Below, piece by piece: positions 1-9,639 of a stretch of 64,000 nt of DNA. This stretch comes from Perkinsus olseni (lineage: Eukaryota > Perkinsozoa > Perkinsida > Perkinsidae). The notes beneath the pieces are model-generated. The model worked only from the letters and a program-made list of their open reading frames with translations. It did not search any database and was not told the DNA's origin. The stretch lies in the NCBI GenBank assembly GCA_013115135.1, contig JABANP010000020.1:229096-293095 (forward strand), written 5' to 3'. Position numbers and translations under genes: made by a program. The stretch's first letter is position 1, and each line of letters starts with the position of its first letter.

Positions 1-1848
1 CGTGTTTGCCTCTGTCGCCTGCTTGTAGGATGCTAGCTGAGCATTACATCGGTCCTGAGGGAAGACCGTCAGAGTCATTACTGATGCCAATCAAGAGCCC
101 ACGCGTCCCGGCCGCAAAACCGTTCCAGAGCCGTATGAGCCGCTTCCCCAGCGGGCTGCTCCCCACCTTGAGTATCTCAATCTGTTCCTCGAGGTTGGAG
201 CGCATCTGATGATCTTCCTCAATATTCTTGTTACGTATCATCTCGTAATTATTTTGATGCTCAGCCAAATCACTCTGTTCTCGCGACTTCTCGATGCCAT
301 CCACCTGAAAGGTCGACCCTCCATGCGGAACTCTACCAGACTGAGTTTTCTTTTTCCACCTGTTCGAGAACGGTGTGCAGCTCCGATACTTCCTTGTCGT
401 GTTGGTCAATCAGACGGCGGCGCTCGGCTTCAAATTCTTCCTTCATGAGTCGTAGCTGACAGGCAACAGCTCACGGTTGAATCATGCCTTCTCTCAGTGG
501 GTCCCGTTATAGCAGTGACAGCCAGCAGAGGGGTGGAGTTATCGGGTGAGCAGCCGTTCTCACCTGTCTCTGGAAAGTATCATCCTGAGCTCGAAGTTTC
601 CTCTTGAATATATCCACGAGCGTGTCCATGTCCGCGAACACCGATCTTATAGCCACTTGGTGCTGCTCCTCGGCTAAACAAGAACGCGCTTCCAGGTTCC
701 CTTCAAGTCAAAATGTAAGCGTAAGCCACTACACCATTTCCAGACCTACTTAATAAAACCCCAGAGCAATTTAATAAAGCCCAGAGCAAAATAATAAAAC
801 CCCAAAGCAATTTGATTTTATGAAAGATCAATTTAGTAGAGCCCAACAGAATCACTAACAAGTACGGAGAACTCACAACGTCAGCCTACATTAAGTACGC
901 CCACCTTATTCTACAGATCGCGGGTTAAAGTTTAATCGTTAAACATTCAAATTTAGCCTCCGACTGGCGTGCCTTACATGCCTGAGCAACAAGGGTACCA
1001 TGTTTGGGCGTGATTGAAGCAAAGTTGAAAATTGTATACAAAGTTGCAGTTGCATAGTAACCTCTTCAACTCGTTTTGAAGCAACTTCTCACAGTATGGC
1101 AGGAGGTACTCCGCCTTCGCTCCACCGCCTCTCCCGCCATTCATGCTATGAACTTCATGGGCCGGAGTCCCGGGGCCCGGAGGAGGGACGATCCGGATGC
1201 GTCTCGCGTGCCGACTAAATTGCTTTGGGGTTTTACTAATTTGGTCTGGGCTCTATTAAATTGCTTTGGGGTTTTACTAATTTGGTCTGGGCTTTATTAA
1301 ATTGCTTTGGGGTTTTACTAATTTACTCTGGGGTTTTACTAAGTAGGTCTGGAAATGGTGTAGAGCCCTCGACATGCCGACGAGGCTTTCCTCTCCTTCA
1401 AAGCCTTCTACCAGACGACGAGGCTCTCCTCTTTCCCAAAGCCCACGGCGTGGTGATCACTCCCACCAAGCTCACCCTCATCAAGGTCACGGTCCAACAT
1501 CTGCATCACCGCGTCCTTCCGATCGACATCCCGTTCATGATTCTGGGATATGATTTGGATATCACGCTTCAATTGCTGTGTCTTATAGGACCTGTGGAAG
1601 GGAGTAAACGCGGAAGGCACTTGCCGTTCGGACGACCTCATAATTTTGATCCAGCTTTCGTGCACCCTGCTGGCGTTGTATTTCGCGTTCCTGTCTTCTC
1701 TTGCGGCGGCATGCTTCAGCTGCTTCTTCTTGAGAGTGGTCGCCTTGGCGGTCTTAGTTCCAAGGTCGGGATTCATGAGTGAAAGTGCTGCACAGTCGGA
1801 GAATGTTGAACAATCTGCGCTAGTTGCGTTGAGGAAATCTAAGACCAA
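1..1848 (-). CDS. DRC2: Dynein regulatory complex subunit 2 (DRC2/CCDC65), 5' part, runs off the left edge
   Basis: Coiled-coil subunit of the axonemal nexin-dynein regulatory complex, which links outer doublets and is needed for flagellar beating. Six exons fit with consistent phase: 1848-1621, 1575-1476, 673-564, 455-360, 304-167 and 54 to the edge. The spliced product aligns almost without gaps to the family: KRDIQIISQNHERDVDRKD, then a DLDEAEEQ junction formed by splicing, then RRRLIDQHDKEVSELH, then NKNIEEDHQMR. It is rich in charged heptads and has no membrane segment. The start may be M1 at 1848 or the internal Met of MNPDLG. The third intron (1475-674) is about 800 bp because it holds an inverted-repeat element; the other introns are 45-110 bp. 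The 3' half lies outside the window. Identity is confident from my memory of the human protein. Confidence 0.85.
729..1363. mobile_element. 635-bp non-autonomous inverted-repeat (MITE-like) element inside a DRC2 intron
   Basis: The ends are inverted copies: CTACACCATTTCCAGACCTA at 729 and its complement ending at 1363, with the similarity running inward about 100 bp. The right arm holds about 2.5 copies of a 42-bp tandem unit (AAATTGCTTTGGGGTTTTAC...), and inverted copies of the same unit sit in the left arm. AGCCA flanks the left end and AGCCC the right, a possible imperfect target duplication. No transposase ORF is visible. The superfamily is not assigned; the left end reads CACTA when one base of flank is included. 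Confidence 0.75.
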
Positions 1849-2560
1849 CTAAGATTGCAAGATCATAAAATGGTTGAAGGATCGATGTGTTGGAGTCTCA
1901 AAGTCTTTTTCAATTACGCTGACAGTCCATGAGTCACTGAGGCGGTAGAGCCTTGTCGCCGTACTGAGCCTCTCTGGCGTTCGAGAAAAACTTGGAAGAT
2001 TGACGAGATAGACGTGCAAAAACCATACTCCAGTGAGCAGTCGCGGAACTCGTCCACTGAGTCCACTCGTCATAAGAGGGCGCGAGGGAGAGAACGAGAT
2101 GCAAGATCGGGTCAGGATCTCCGCACGAGCTTGGCCGTTCTAATAAACTTACCATCACAGTTGTTGTCTTTCATCCTGGCGAAGTTTTACCATCGATTCC
2201 CTCTGCTTGCTCTGGTCCTCCTCTCCTTCGGACTGGCCTCGGTAATGAGCAGTACCTTGTCCAGTGCCTGACAGCGTCTCCTTAGATTCCACTTCTGTCA
2301 GGCCAACCCTGTGAAGCCCGACTACTTCCGGACGGCTCTGCAAGGAGAGGATATTCCGCACAGGGCGTATCTTGATTCCCTCATGCCCGAGGATCAGGTT
2401 ACCATTCAGTAAGCCCGCAGTGCGAAGATTAAGTCGTAATTGGGGCGCCTCTCTAGGTTCTGCCAGAGCTGATCTTTCCGTGGTGCATTCCAACAAGTAG
2501 CTCAACTATTGGACCAGAAGTCCACCTCCATGCTGGACATACGCGGAACAGAGTAATACG
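1849..2560. other. Unresolved stretch between DRC2 and the SelT-like gene; possible minus-strand coding
   Basis: A minus-strand open frame at about 2155-2505 reads plausibly as protein (GHEGIKIRPVRN, then a charged, glutamine-rich tail). Further short minus frames follow down to 1849. I could not join them with convincing introns or recognise a family. The DRC2 promoter should also lie here, just above 1848. Confidence 0.2.
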
Positions 2561-2824
2561 CTGGCTCGGTTTGAAACGTTGGACCTCGGCGGGCAACGGA
2601 ATGCAACACTTATAGATATATCGCATGAGAGTTTTTACTACGTTACACACGTTGCCGATGAACCAGTGGCAGCCTCTACGGTGCCGCTACGATTAAAAAT
2701 CGCGAAAAAAACTTTGGAGGTCTTTCGAGTCCGCTCGCCGTGGATTCCTGCCGGGATAACTCTACCTGGCTAGACGCACACTTCCAGGAGCTCCCGACTA
2801 CCGGTTTCCTGTTGGTTTCACCAG

Positions 2825-3381
2825 GAAGCTCGTCCTGATGTTCAAGCTCACTGCCCCGGTATCGTTGGTCTATCTCCTCTTAGGTATCCCATCCCTGACT
2901 CTGTTATGCATATCTCGCGTCTGGTGGGTATGCTGCAGCTGTTTATGATGGCGATGATATTTTTCGGAGGTACGGACGTCGGCTTGTTCTGTCCTTTAAA
3001 GTCTTCTCGTAGACACCATGTGCGGCTTCATGGGTATTCCGACCCCTGATTTGGTGAAGAACATGCAAGACAACAAGTTCACTGCCTTCTTCGCCGTCTA
3101 CTTTATCGGGTCGACCTTTCAGGGTATCCTCATGAACACTGGTAATGATCACCGACCGGTCGGGCTCGTCTGCTGTGACATTGGCAAGTTCAATGTTAAT
3201 TTTTCAGGGGCCTTCGAAATCTATAAGGGTAACACTCTGATTTGGTCTACACTCCAGGCGGGCCGGTTGCCGAAACTGAATGATATCGTTGCTGTAGGCT
3301 CGTGGGGATCTTCGACATCCGCACGCTTGTCTCTACGTCTCTTAGGCGTTTGAGCGACAAGGTGTACAGTTTGCGTTCTAG
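2825..3381 (+). CDS. Selenoprotein T-like thioredoxin-fold protein (5' end unresolved)
   Basis: SelT proteins are small ER/Golgi thioredoxin-like redox proteins. Exons 2825-2969, 3013-3141, 3208-3293 and 3346-3381 splice in phase. They give a hydrophobic segment (RLVGMLQLFMMAMIFFG), then FMGIPTPDLVKNMQDNK, then the family hallmark NTGAFEIYKGN..IWSTLQAGRLP, ending at TAG 3379-3381. The NTGAFEI motif forms only after removing the intron at 3142-3207, which strongly supports the model. Upstream of 2825 I could not place the exon carrying the CxxU/CxxC redox site, so I cannot say whether it uses selenocysteine. A quick look at the 3' flank showed no convincing SECIS hairpin. C-terminus: LNDIVA..FERQGVQFAF. 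Confidence 0.65.
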
Positions 3382-3818
3382 TGCGAGTTCCTTCATGCAT
3401 GCCGAGCTGGAACACAATGGTTGTTGCTATGGTAGTTAGCACCAGGGAGCAAGCAGGAGACGGGTAGTATCGGGTCAGTAGTCTCGTCTGTCTGGGCCTT
3501 CGTTTCGCGTCCTGGCTCAAACTGTAGTATTACTTCGTACTGTTCCGAGTTCGTTGCGTTCTTATTTCCAGGTTCTGAGCTACTTCCTGATCTCCTGAGC
3601 AGCTCCACATGGTGCTGTGAGTGCGAATGATTATTGAGCTTAAAATCGTTGCAGATGAGCTCGATATGATATGCCTCTCCCCCATGGCACCCATCTCGAT
3701 GTCCTGCCGCTGCTACTGCCTCTGTCATACTTGTTCTGTCCCAAGAATCGTGCATTGAGTTGTCAAGTTCAATTCTACTCGTCTCTAGCTAGGGCTTGCC
3801 TCCTGTTGTTGAGCCCTT

Positions 3819-6214
3819 ATGAGTTCTCCCGGAGAGACCAGTGCTTCATCGGCATCGTTATGTCAAGTATGCAAGAAGAACGACTTCAAGTACTATCCAG
3901 TTGGGCACGGGAAACCGCCCATCGTGTAACGTGATTAGATACACATGCCCAGCATGTAGCATGAGGACGTGCAGCCTAGAGTGCGTCAATGCTCATAAGG
4001 CAACGACCAAGTGTACAGGTGGGTAGCCGAGCTTCCGTGCCCTGCTGCAGTGTATGCTCACTGCCAGGTAAACGGGCGCTGGTGGAGCACGTTGCTATTA
4101 ATGAGTTCGACGAGAAGGTCCTTCGACGCGGTAGGATGGTTGGGCTCGGCAAGGCCTTGCTCACATCGCAGTGGTCCAGATATTTCCCTTCTCGAAGATG
4201 CCTCGTGTAAAGCACACACTGCGCAGACGCATGCTTTGGAGACTCGGAACGACAGTGTAGTATTGAGGGCATGCGACCATTCTTACGGCTAATGGGCAGG
4301 TTAATCGCAATACACGATCGAAGCAGCGGCACGCAGCCCGTTACGCGTAAGTGCTCCGTACGAATGTTCGTAGTAGCAGAGTTTCCTGCTAAGTGTGCTA
4401 TTTCGAGGCCTTCCAGCGTGGTCTGTTGCTACGTGTCTTCTACTGGATTCTGACCTTTAGCCCCTCTTGCCTGTCAGCTTGTCCTACTAGGCCTTTCTAG
4501 GTTGCGCGATCTCCTGTCCAAGCGGTCGCCATGGACTACTGTGCATCTAGTGCCCGACTTGTTCCAACTCGCCAAACGCAACAGCTCTTGCTTGAAGTAT
4601 CCTGGGAGGCAAACCGAAGTCGAAGCATCACCAACACCAACAGCAGCAGCAAGGAGGAGCGGTACACTCGGTTACTCGCGCACTAGAGAATATCAGTTGA
4701 ATTCAGGCCAAACCTGATGAGCCCAATCCTGAGGCATCCGTCAAGGAAGGCTCTGAGCAAGCCCCTCCGACCGCTCCGGATGGGACTCCGCAGCCCGATA
4801 GGACCGCTGAGACCCCGGGTGACTCCACAAAGGCCGCTATGGAGGAGTCACCGCCGGCCCAAGACCCCGTGGTACAGTGGAAGATAGAATGGCGATTCCA
4901 ACCCGATCAAGGAAGGGGCCGACGAAGTGGTCCTTAACGAAGTGTAGCGTTCAGCCACTCAAACCCGAACCGTACCATCAGGCTCGTCGTCCGTTCAGGT
5001 CGTCTGAGGAGGCTAAGCTTGGTGATATGATAGAAGCATTGGTTTCCAACAAGTGGAGGCGTATGTCTCGCCTTCGATGTCGATTGTTGTTGACTGCCGC
5101 TTTCAGGCGATTTGTCAACCACCATACCAGATTACATCACCGCTGGCCCAGAGAAGGTATCAGTCTTCATGAAGGTGCGTGCGCTCTGTGAGGGAAGATC
5201 GGCCTAGCCTGGTCGCTGCAGGTTCTGATGTCCCACAAGCCCCACACCTATCACGATGAAAGCCCTTATAACAATACCGAGCAGGACCTTAGCCGTTGCA
5301 ACAAGTAGTACGATGGGAAGCGGCCTGGGGTACTCACTAATAAATGCTCAGATTCTGGTCGCTGGATCTGACTAAGTCTATCAAGGAAAACCTGCATTTC
5401 CGCGTCGTTGTTGAGCATCCCGTCTTCATTGTCACTCTCGAGCCATCGAAGTACCCGGTTATGGTAGAAACAGAGCAACCGATCGTCGAAGTCGCGGAGG
5501 AAACGCCGGTGGGTCGACCCATCACTCTGATTGAATCGCAATCGCCTTTGTTATTTTCAGCCGGCCCCCGAACCGAGCATGCAGGAGGCGGGTCTCGCGG
5601 ATGACCTCCCTCCGCCCGCTCCCACGCCTGGAAAGGGTAGCTGGCATCAACATAGTCGCAAGGGTGGTAAGGGTGGCAAGGGTCACTCTGGACCCGGGAA
5701 GGGTCAGTGGACAGGCCAATACACTGGTACGACAGGGGGAGCTCCTGTCCTCACGAATGGCTCTAGCAGGCAGTGGTGAGTGGCGAGACTACAGCGGCGA
5801 CAACGGCTGGTGGAACGCTGGCAAGGGTGGAGGTAGTGCCATCAGCAACAGCTGGCAACTTCTTGTGGCGGGATGTTCTGTTTCAGGCAAGGGGTCAGAG
5901 TCCTGGTCTTGGGGGCCCCAGTATCCTCCGTCACAGAATGAGTGGCAAGGTAAGCCGTATTTTATTTCGACTTGGGAATCTCGCTCTTCTCTGACCAATC
6001 GCGGTTCGACTGATGGTCGCATTTGTATACCATCAGGAGGCAGCTGGACGTCAGGATGGGGTACTGGTGCTGACAGTTGGAGTCCTTCTGGGAAGGGCAC
6101 CAAGGGTGGCGACTGGGGAAAAGGAAAAGGTGGTTACTACAATAGCGGAAAAGGAGGTGAGGCCATTCCAACCGATTCGTGCAGCAGCCAAGACTGTCGC
6201 GTGCAGGTTGGTGA
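3819..6214 (+). CDS. BCD1/ZNHIT6-like box C/D snoRNP assembly factor with a Gly-Lys-Trp-rich tail
   Basis: BCD1 is a nucleolar zf-HIT protein needed for box C/D snoRNA accumulation. The start MSSPGETS at 3819 leads into a zf-HIT finger (CQVC...YTCPAC..RTC..EC...HK...C) formed by splicing 3889 to 3939. Later exons: 4068-4130, 4180-4256, 4300-4346, from 4501, from 4707 (carrying VVQWKIEWRF), to 5060, 5107-5174, 5222-5304, 5352-5508. The last two encode FWSLDLTKSIKENL and VVVEHPVFIVTL, the conserved BCD1 C-terminal block. Exons 5561-5726, 5770-5832, 5887-5949, 6037-6156 and 6207-6214 add a tail of GKGG, SGWG and DWGKGKGG repeats ending GKGGW. The junctions near 4640-4706 and 4925-4955 do not resolve cleanly in phase. 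Confidence 0.8.
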
Positions 6215-7090
6215 TACCTCGACCAAGTCCCAAGCATATTCCTTTATCCGAGCTGATGATGCTCTAACGTCTGTTTCTCTACATTTAACAACAACAATGC
6301 AGTAATGCACACTCCAATGTTACTTATGCTCTGTTCGTTAATCGACACTCGTGGGACAGTGTTAGTCTGTGTGTTCGAGAGTGAGGGACTATGAGGTTCA
6401 CACTACTAGTAGCTTGAAGGCTGACTGCCTCTCCTGAGAACGGGTCTATAGGTTATTCGACGGCCGCGGAAACCCGATAGAAGCACAATTTCAGCACTTC
6501 ATCAACGCATGCCCGAGGCTGCTGTGGCTGTCGAATCTCGTCTAGGTCGAGATACGAAGCTCGAGGAGGACTTTTCCGTGGCGGTCGTAGCAGCTTCCTA
6601 CAGGGGGGTCATCCAAGCCAACACTGAAATGGCTTTGGTTTGGTCTACTTTCGTGTCTGAGTGCTACTTTCCTGGCTCGATAAACTAGCCTAAACGAATC
6701 CCTCTTGGATCAAGATTCATCGGAGTTACCTGGACTAAACCGGTTCTGGTTGTTGCACTTGAAACTCACACATGCATGCAGAAGTGCTGTCTTTGATTTA
6801 ATTGTTTCGCATAACAGCATTTCGGTATTCACTAGCCACTACAACTCAACTCGCTACAGTTAGCTTTAAGACGGGTCTAAGAGAACTCTGTGTTGTAACG
6901 AGAACAAAGCAACTTAAACTTCGGAATTCTGATGCAGTGGCGATGGCCGCGGTCAAGTGTACGCGTCGAACTGGATGCAGTAAACACGAAAAAACCCCAC
7001 CATCGGTCGAATACCGATGGGTTGTTCACGCCAGTGCGACGCAACGGAGGAAGCAAAGTACTTCCCGGAGAGGTAGAAACGAAACGCTCC
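6215..7090. other. Intergenic, no supported gene
   Basis: Only short scattered frames with no protein-like composition or recognisable domains. It separates the plus-strand BCD1-like gene from the minus-strand secreted protein, so it should hold the 3' flanks of both. Confidence 0.5.
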
Positions 7091-7480
7091 CTAGTTGCAT
7101 TGGCTGTTGCGACGTGAAGGAGGCGGCGGCAGCTCGCTTATGCCGGTGCACTTGCTGAGGGCATCGACACAGGGGGTCTTATCCATGCATTTTTGGCAAG
7201 CTGGGGTAGCGGGGTTGCCTCCGATGACGCACTGCATCGCACAGCCGTGGCCACACTTGGTGAACGTTCCATAGCAGTCAGCGCAACCCTCGGATAAGCC
7301 ACACCCTTCCATAACACACCTGGCAGTACGACGGCCACTGCCGAGGCTACGGAACCCGCAGTCGTAGGCGAATTCTCCGAAACTTTCACGCTTGGTGATG
7401 ATGTCGATGTCAGCTGGGTTGCATTGATTGTCCGCCGATAGTAAAGGCAAGATGGGAGCAAGGAGGAGGAGTGTAGTCAT
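7091..7480 (-). CDS. Cysteine-rich secreted protein, paralogue 1
   Basis: A single-exon 129-residue protein. MTTLLLLAPILPLLSA is a typical signal peptide with cleavage expected before DNQC. The mature part has about 14 cysteines, mostly in pairs (GCG, CADC, CQKC), so a disulfide-knit extracellular protein is likely. It ends in a proline-rich stretch and QCN. It is clearly homologous along its whole length to the gene at 8364-8756, including the start (ADNQC), an ITKR segment, RTARCV..GCG, CADCYG..TKCG and the QCN end. I do not recognise a named family. By composition and duplication it could be a lineage-specific surface or secreted effector; that role is inference. Confidence 0.7.
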   Translation of the reverse strand: MTTLLLLAPILPLLSADNQCNPADIDIITKRESFGEFAYDCGFRSLGSGRRTARCVMEGCGLSEGCADCYGTFTKCGHGCAMQCVIGGNPATPACQKCMDKTPCVDALSKCTGISELPPPPSRRNSQCN

Positions 7481-7899
7481 GATGAACTGGCAGTAACTCC
7501 TGAATATACAGAACGGTAGAAAGGAAGGTTTCGTTACAGTTGAGACAGCCTATTGCCGAGGAGCAAATGATTGTGCATGCGTACGCGAAGACAACGTCCG
7601 GGCACGCGTACTGTCATGCCAGTAAACTTAAAGTGAGATGTCATAGCTAAGCTCACTTCCCACATGAGTTGAACCCGAGCCACGATTACCCAGGCGAACC
7701 CAGCGGTTCAATAAGTACCAGCCACCGGGTTAAAAAGCACTAGCATGTTGCATTGATTGTGTGGAATGGCCGAATAATCATTTGCAAAGCCTTCCCATAA
7801 GTGGCTGAGAACAGAGCTCGTTCCTGCGGTTGAGTATTTGAGCTTGAGTTCAGGAAAGTAATCCGCACATACTCGACACGTCGCTGGAACGCTCGCTTA

Positions 7900-8269
7900 T
7901 CGTCCAACAAAGTATCCGTACGCAACCCAATGCTCATACTTGTCGGACGGGTTTCTCCCAGGCATGCGCTGGAGTGTGCATGCTGGTTCCAACCCGCAGC
8001 TACAGCCATGCTCGCCTACGGACAAGGGTCGTGCTGTGCTCGTAATGTCTGCCAATAGTTCTGGTTGGTCGATAAGCGGCGATCGATCGCGCTGGAGCCC
8101 TACGGATTTACAACAAAATCCGAGAATGGCTGTTGCGGCAGGTGGCCTCAAAGAAATCTGCTTTGCCGAGAGAAACCCAGTTCACAAGGATATCCGAAAT
8201 TGTGCTGTACAGATCGTCAGTGCGGTGATAATGGGCAGTACTACAGCGGAAATTGAAGAAAACTCCATA
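7900..8269 (+). other. Possible small cysteine-rich coding segments
   Basis: Two plus-strand stretches are Cys-dense: CACWFQ...GSCCARNVCQ near 7965-8060, and SENGCCGRW...KLCCTDRQCGDN near 8112-8269, ending at a stop. They could be two exons of another small secreted protein between the two paralogues. No start or signal peptide was found and the join is unproven. Confidence 0.25.
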
Positions 8270-8363
8270 ACCGGCTAGGATGCCAGCGGTTTGTTAATGA
8301 GAAAAATGAGGACATCGCCAATGACGGTTCGTCATCCTCGGAAAAACAGAAACGGTATGAGCT

Positions 8364-8756
8364 CTAGTTGCACTGATTGCTGCGGCTTGACGGGGGCGAA
8401 GGCGGCTCGCTCACACCGATGCATGCGGCGAGTTTACTGCCGCAAGACATGGACTCAACGCAATCTTGGCAAGATTGATCACTCGGTCTGCCAGCGATTA
8501 CACACTTCCCTGCACAGCTTCGACCGCACTTGGTGTACAGGCCGTAGCAGTCGGCACAAGCAGACGATATGCCGCAGCCATCTCTCACACACCTGGCAGT
8601 CCGGTCTCCATCACCCAACTTCTTCACGGCACAGCCGTACACGAATTCATTGAAGTTGTCGCGCTTCGTGATGATGTCGAGATCGGCAGGGCTGCACTGG
8701 TTGTCCGCCGAGACGAGTGCCACGGCGACCGAGGCTAAGAGACAGAGTCTAGTCAT
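8364..8756 (-). CDS. Cysteine-rich secreted protein, paralogue 2
   Basis: A 130-residue single-exon protein starting MTRLCLLASVAVALVSA, a signal peptide cleaved before DNQC. An in-frame extension upstream exists, but this Met aligns with the start of paralogue 1 and sits directly before the signal peptide. The cysteine spacing matches the 7091-7480 gene almost throughout. Both end in PPS.R..QCN. Their upstream DNA is also similar (GATGA.CTGG-like start context, a CTGAATA.ACAG block, then CGAGGA.CAAA), so gene and promoter were duplicated together. Function unknown. Confidence 0.7.
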   Translation of the reverse strand: MTRLCLLASVAVALVSADNQCSPADLDIITKRDNFNEFVYGCAVKKLGDGDRTARCVRDGCGISSACADCYGLYTKCGRSCAGKCVIAGRPSDQSCQDCVESMSCGSKLAACIGVSEPPSPPSSRSNQCN

Positions 8757-9639
8757 GATGAGTTGGTATGGTATCCTGAATACACAGCTTGGGAAGAAGG
8801 TGAATGTGCTATCAGCCAGAGTGTTCCTTCGCCGAGGAACAAAGAATTGAGCGTGCGTGCGCTGGGAGACAGGGCATGCGTACCGAGAATACAGTGGGAA
8901 ATATTGGAGGCGAGCGCCTGCTATCCGTCCGGCTCCGGTTCTATGCCATAATTTATGGTTGCGGGTTCTAACAAGCATTGATGGTCGGAGATCTCCACAA
9001 TCCACAGCGAGGTTGCTTCCAGTGTAAAGCAGCAACATGGCTACAGTGTCACGTCACACAGCTGTCCCCGCATGAACAGCCACAGTAGGAGCATCCTAGC
9101 CCTGCCCATTTCTTTCTTCTTAGGGAGACGACTGCCTTCATAGCAACTCAGTTCTACGCTCGTGTATCGTTCACATCACCGCTTAGTCTCGCGTGGTCGG
9201 CGCGAAGGCCTGTGCTACGTAGTGCTGGAGAGAGCTCAACGCAGGGCGTCATGTCCCAGGACATACAGTTCGACTACTCTTCAACAGAAGCTGGACACTC
9301 AAGTTGCATTGACTAGGGCGTTGGAGAATCTTACCTCGGCCCTCTTCACAACCTTATCAGGGAGCTACCATAGATTCTCTTCGCTGCTGTGCAGGTGCAT
9401 GCTCGACTCGATAGTTCGGCGCCGCAATGGTCCACTGAGGGCGTTTCTCCCCTACACCAGTCTGTCAACTACCGCGATGCGCCCTTGGGGTCTCTTAGCA
9501 TTGCATGCTGCTCTACCGTATAGTATTGCTTCGCCGCCATGTCTCAACGTCCGAGTGTATTCGCGTATTGAATTTCGAAATCAACAGCATCTTGTATAGA
9601 ATGCACAAAATTATTAGTTCATCGTGGGAGTTACGTCCT
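8757..9639. other. Intergenic between paralogue 2 and Pol delta
   Basis: The first 150 bp is the presumed promoter of paralogue 2. A plus-strand frame at 9162-9599 is open for 145 codons but has no domain, and its composition is not convincing. No gene called. Confidence 0.4.

Noticed and set aside
1261..1782. 173-codon plus-strand ORF
   Set aside because: Antisense to DRC2 exons and running through the inverted-repeat element; an artefact of repeats lacking stops.
3600..3680. Possible SECIS element after the SelT-like gene
   Set aside because: ATGA and TGA cores are present, but the intervening arms are not complementary.
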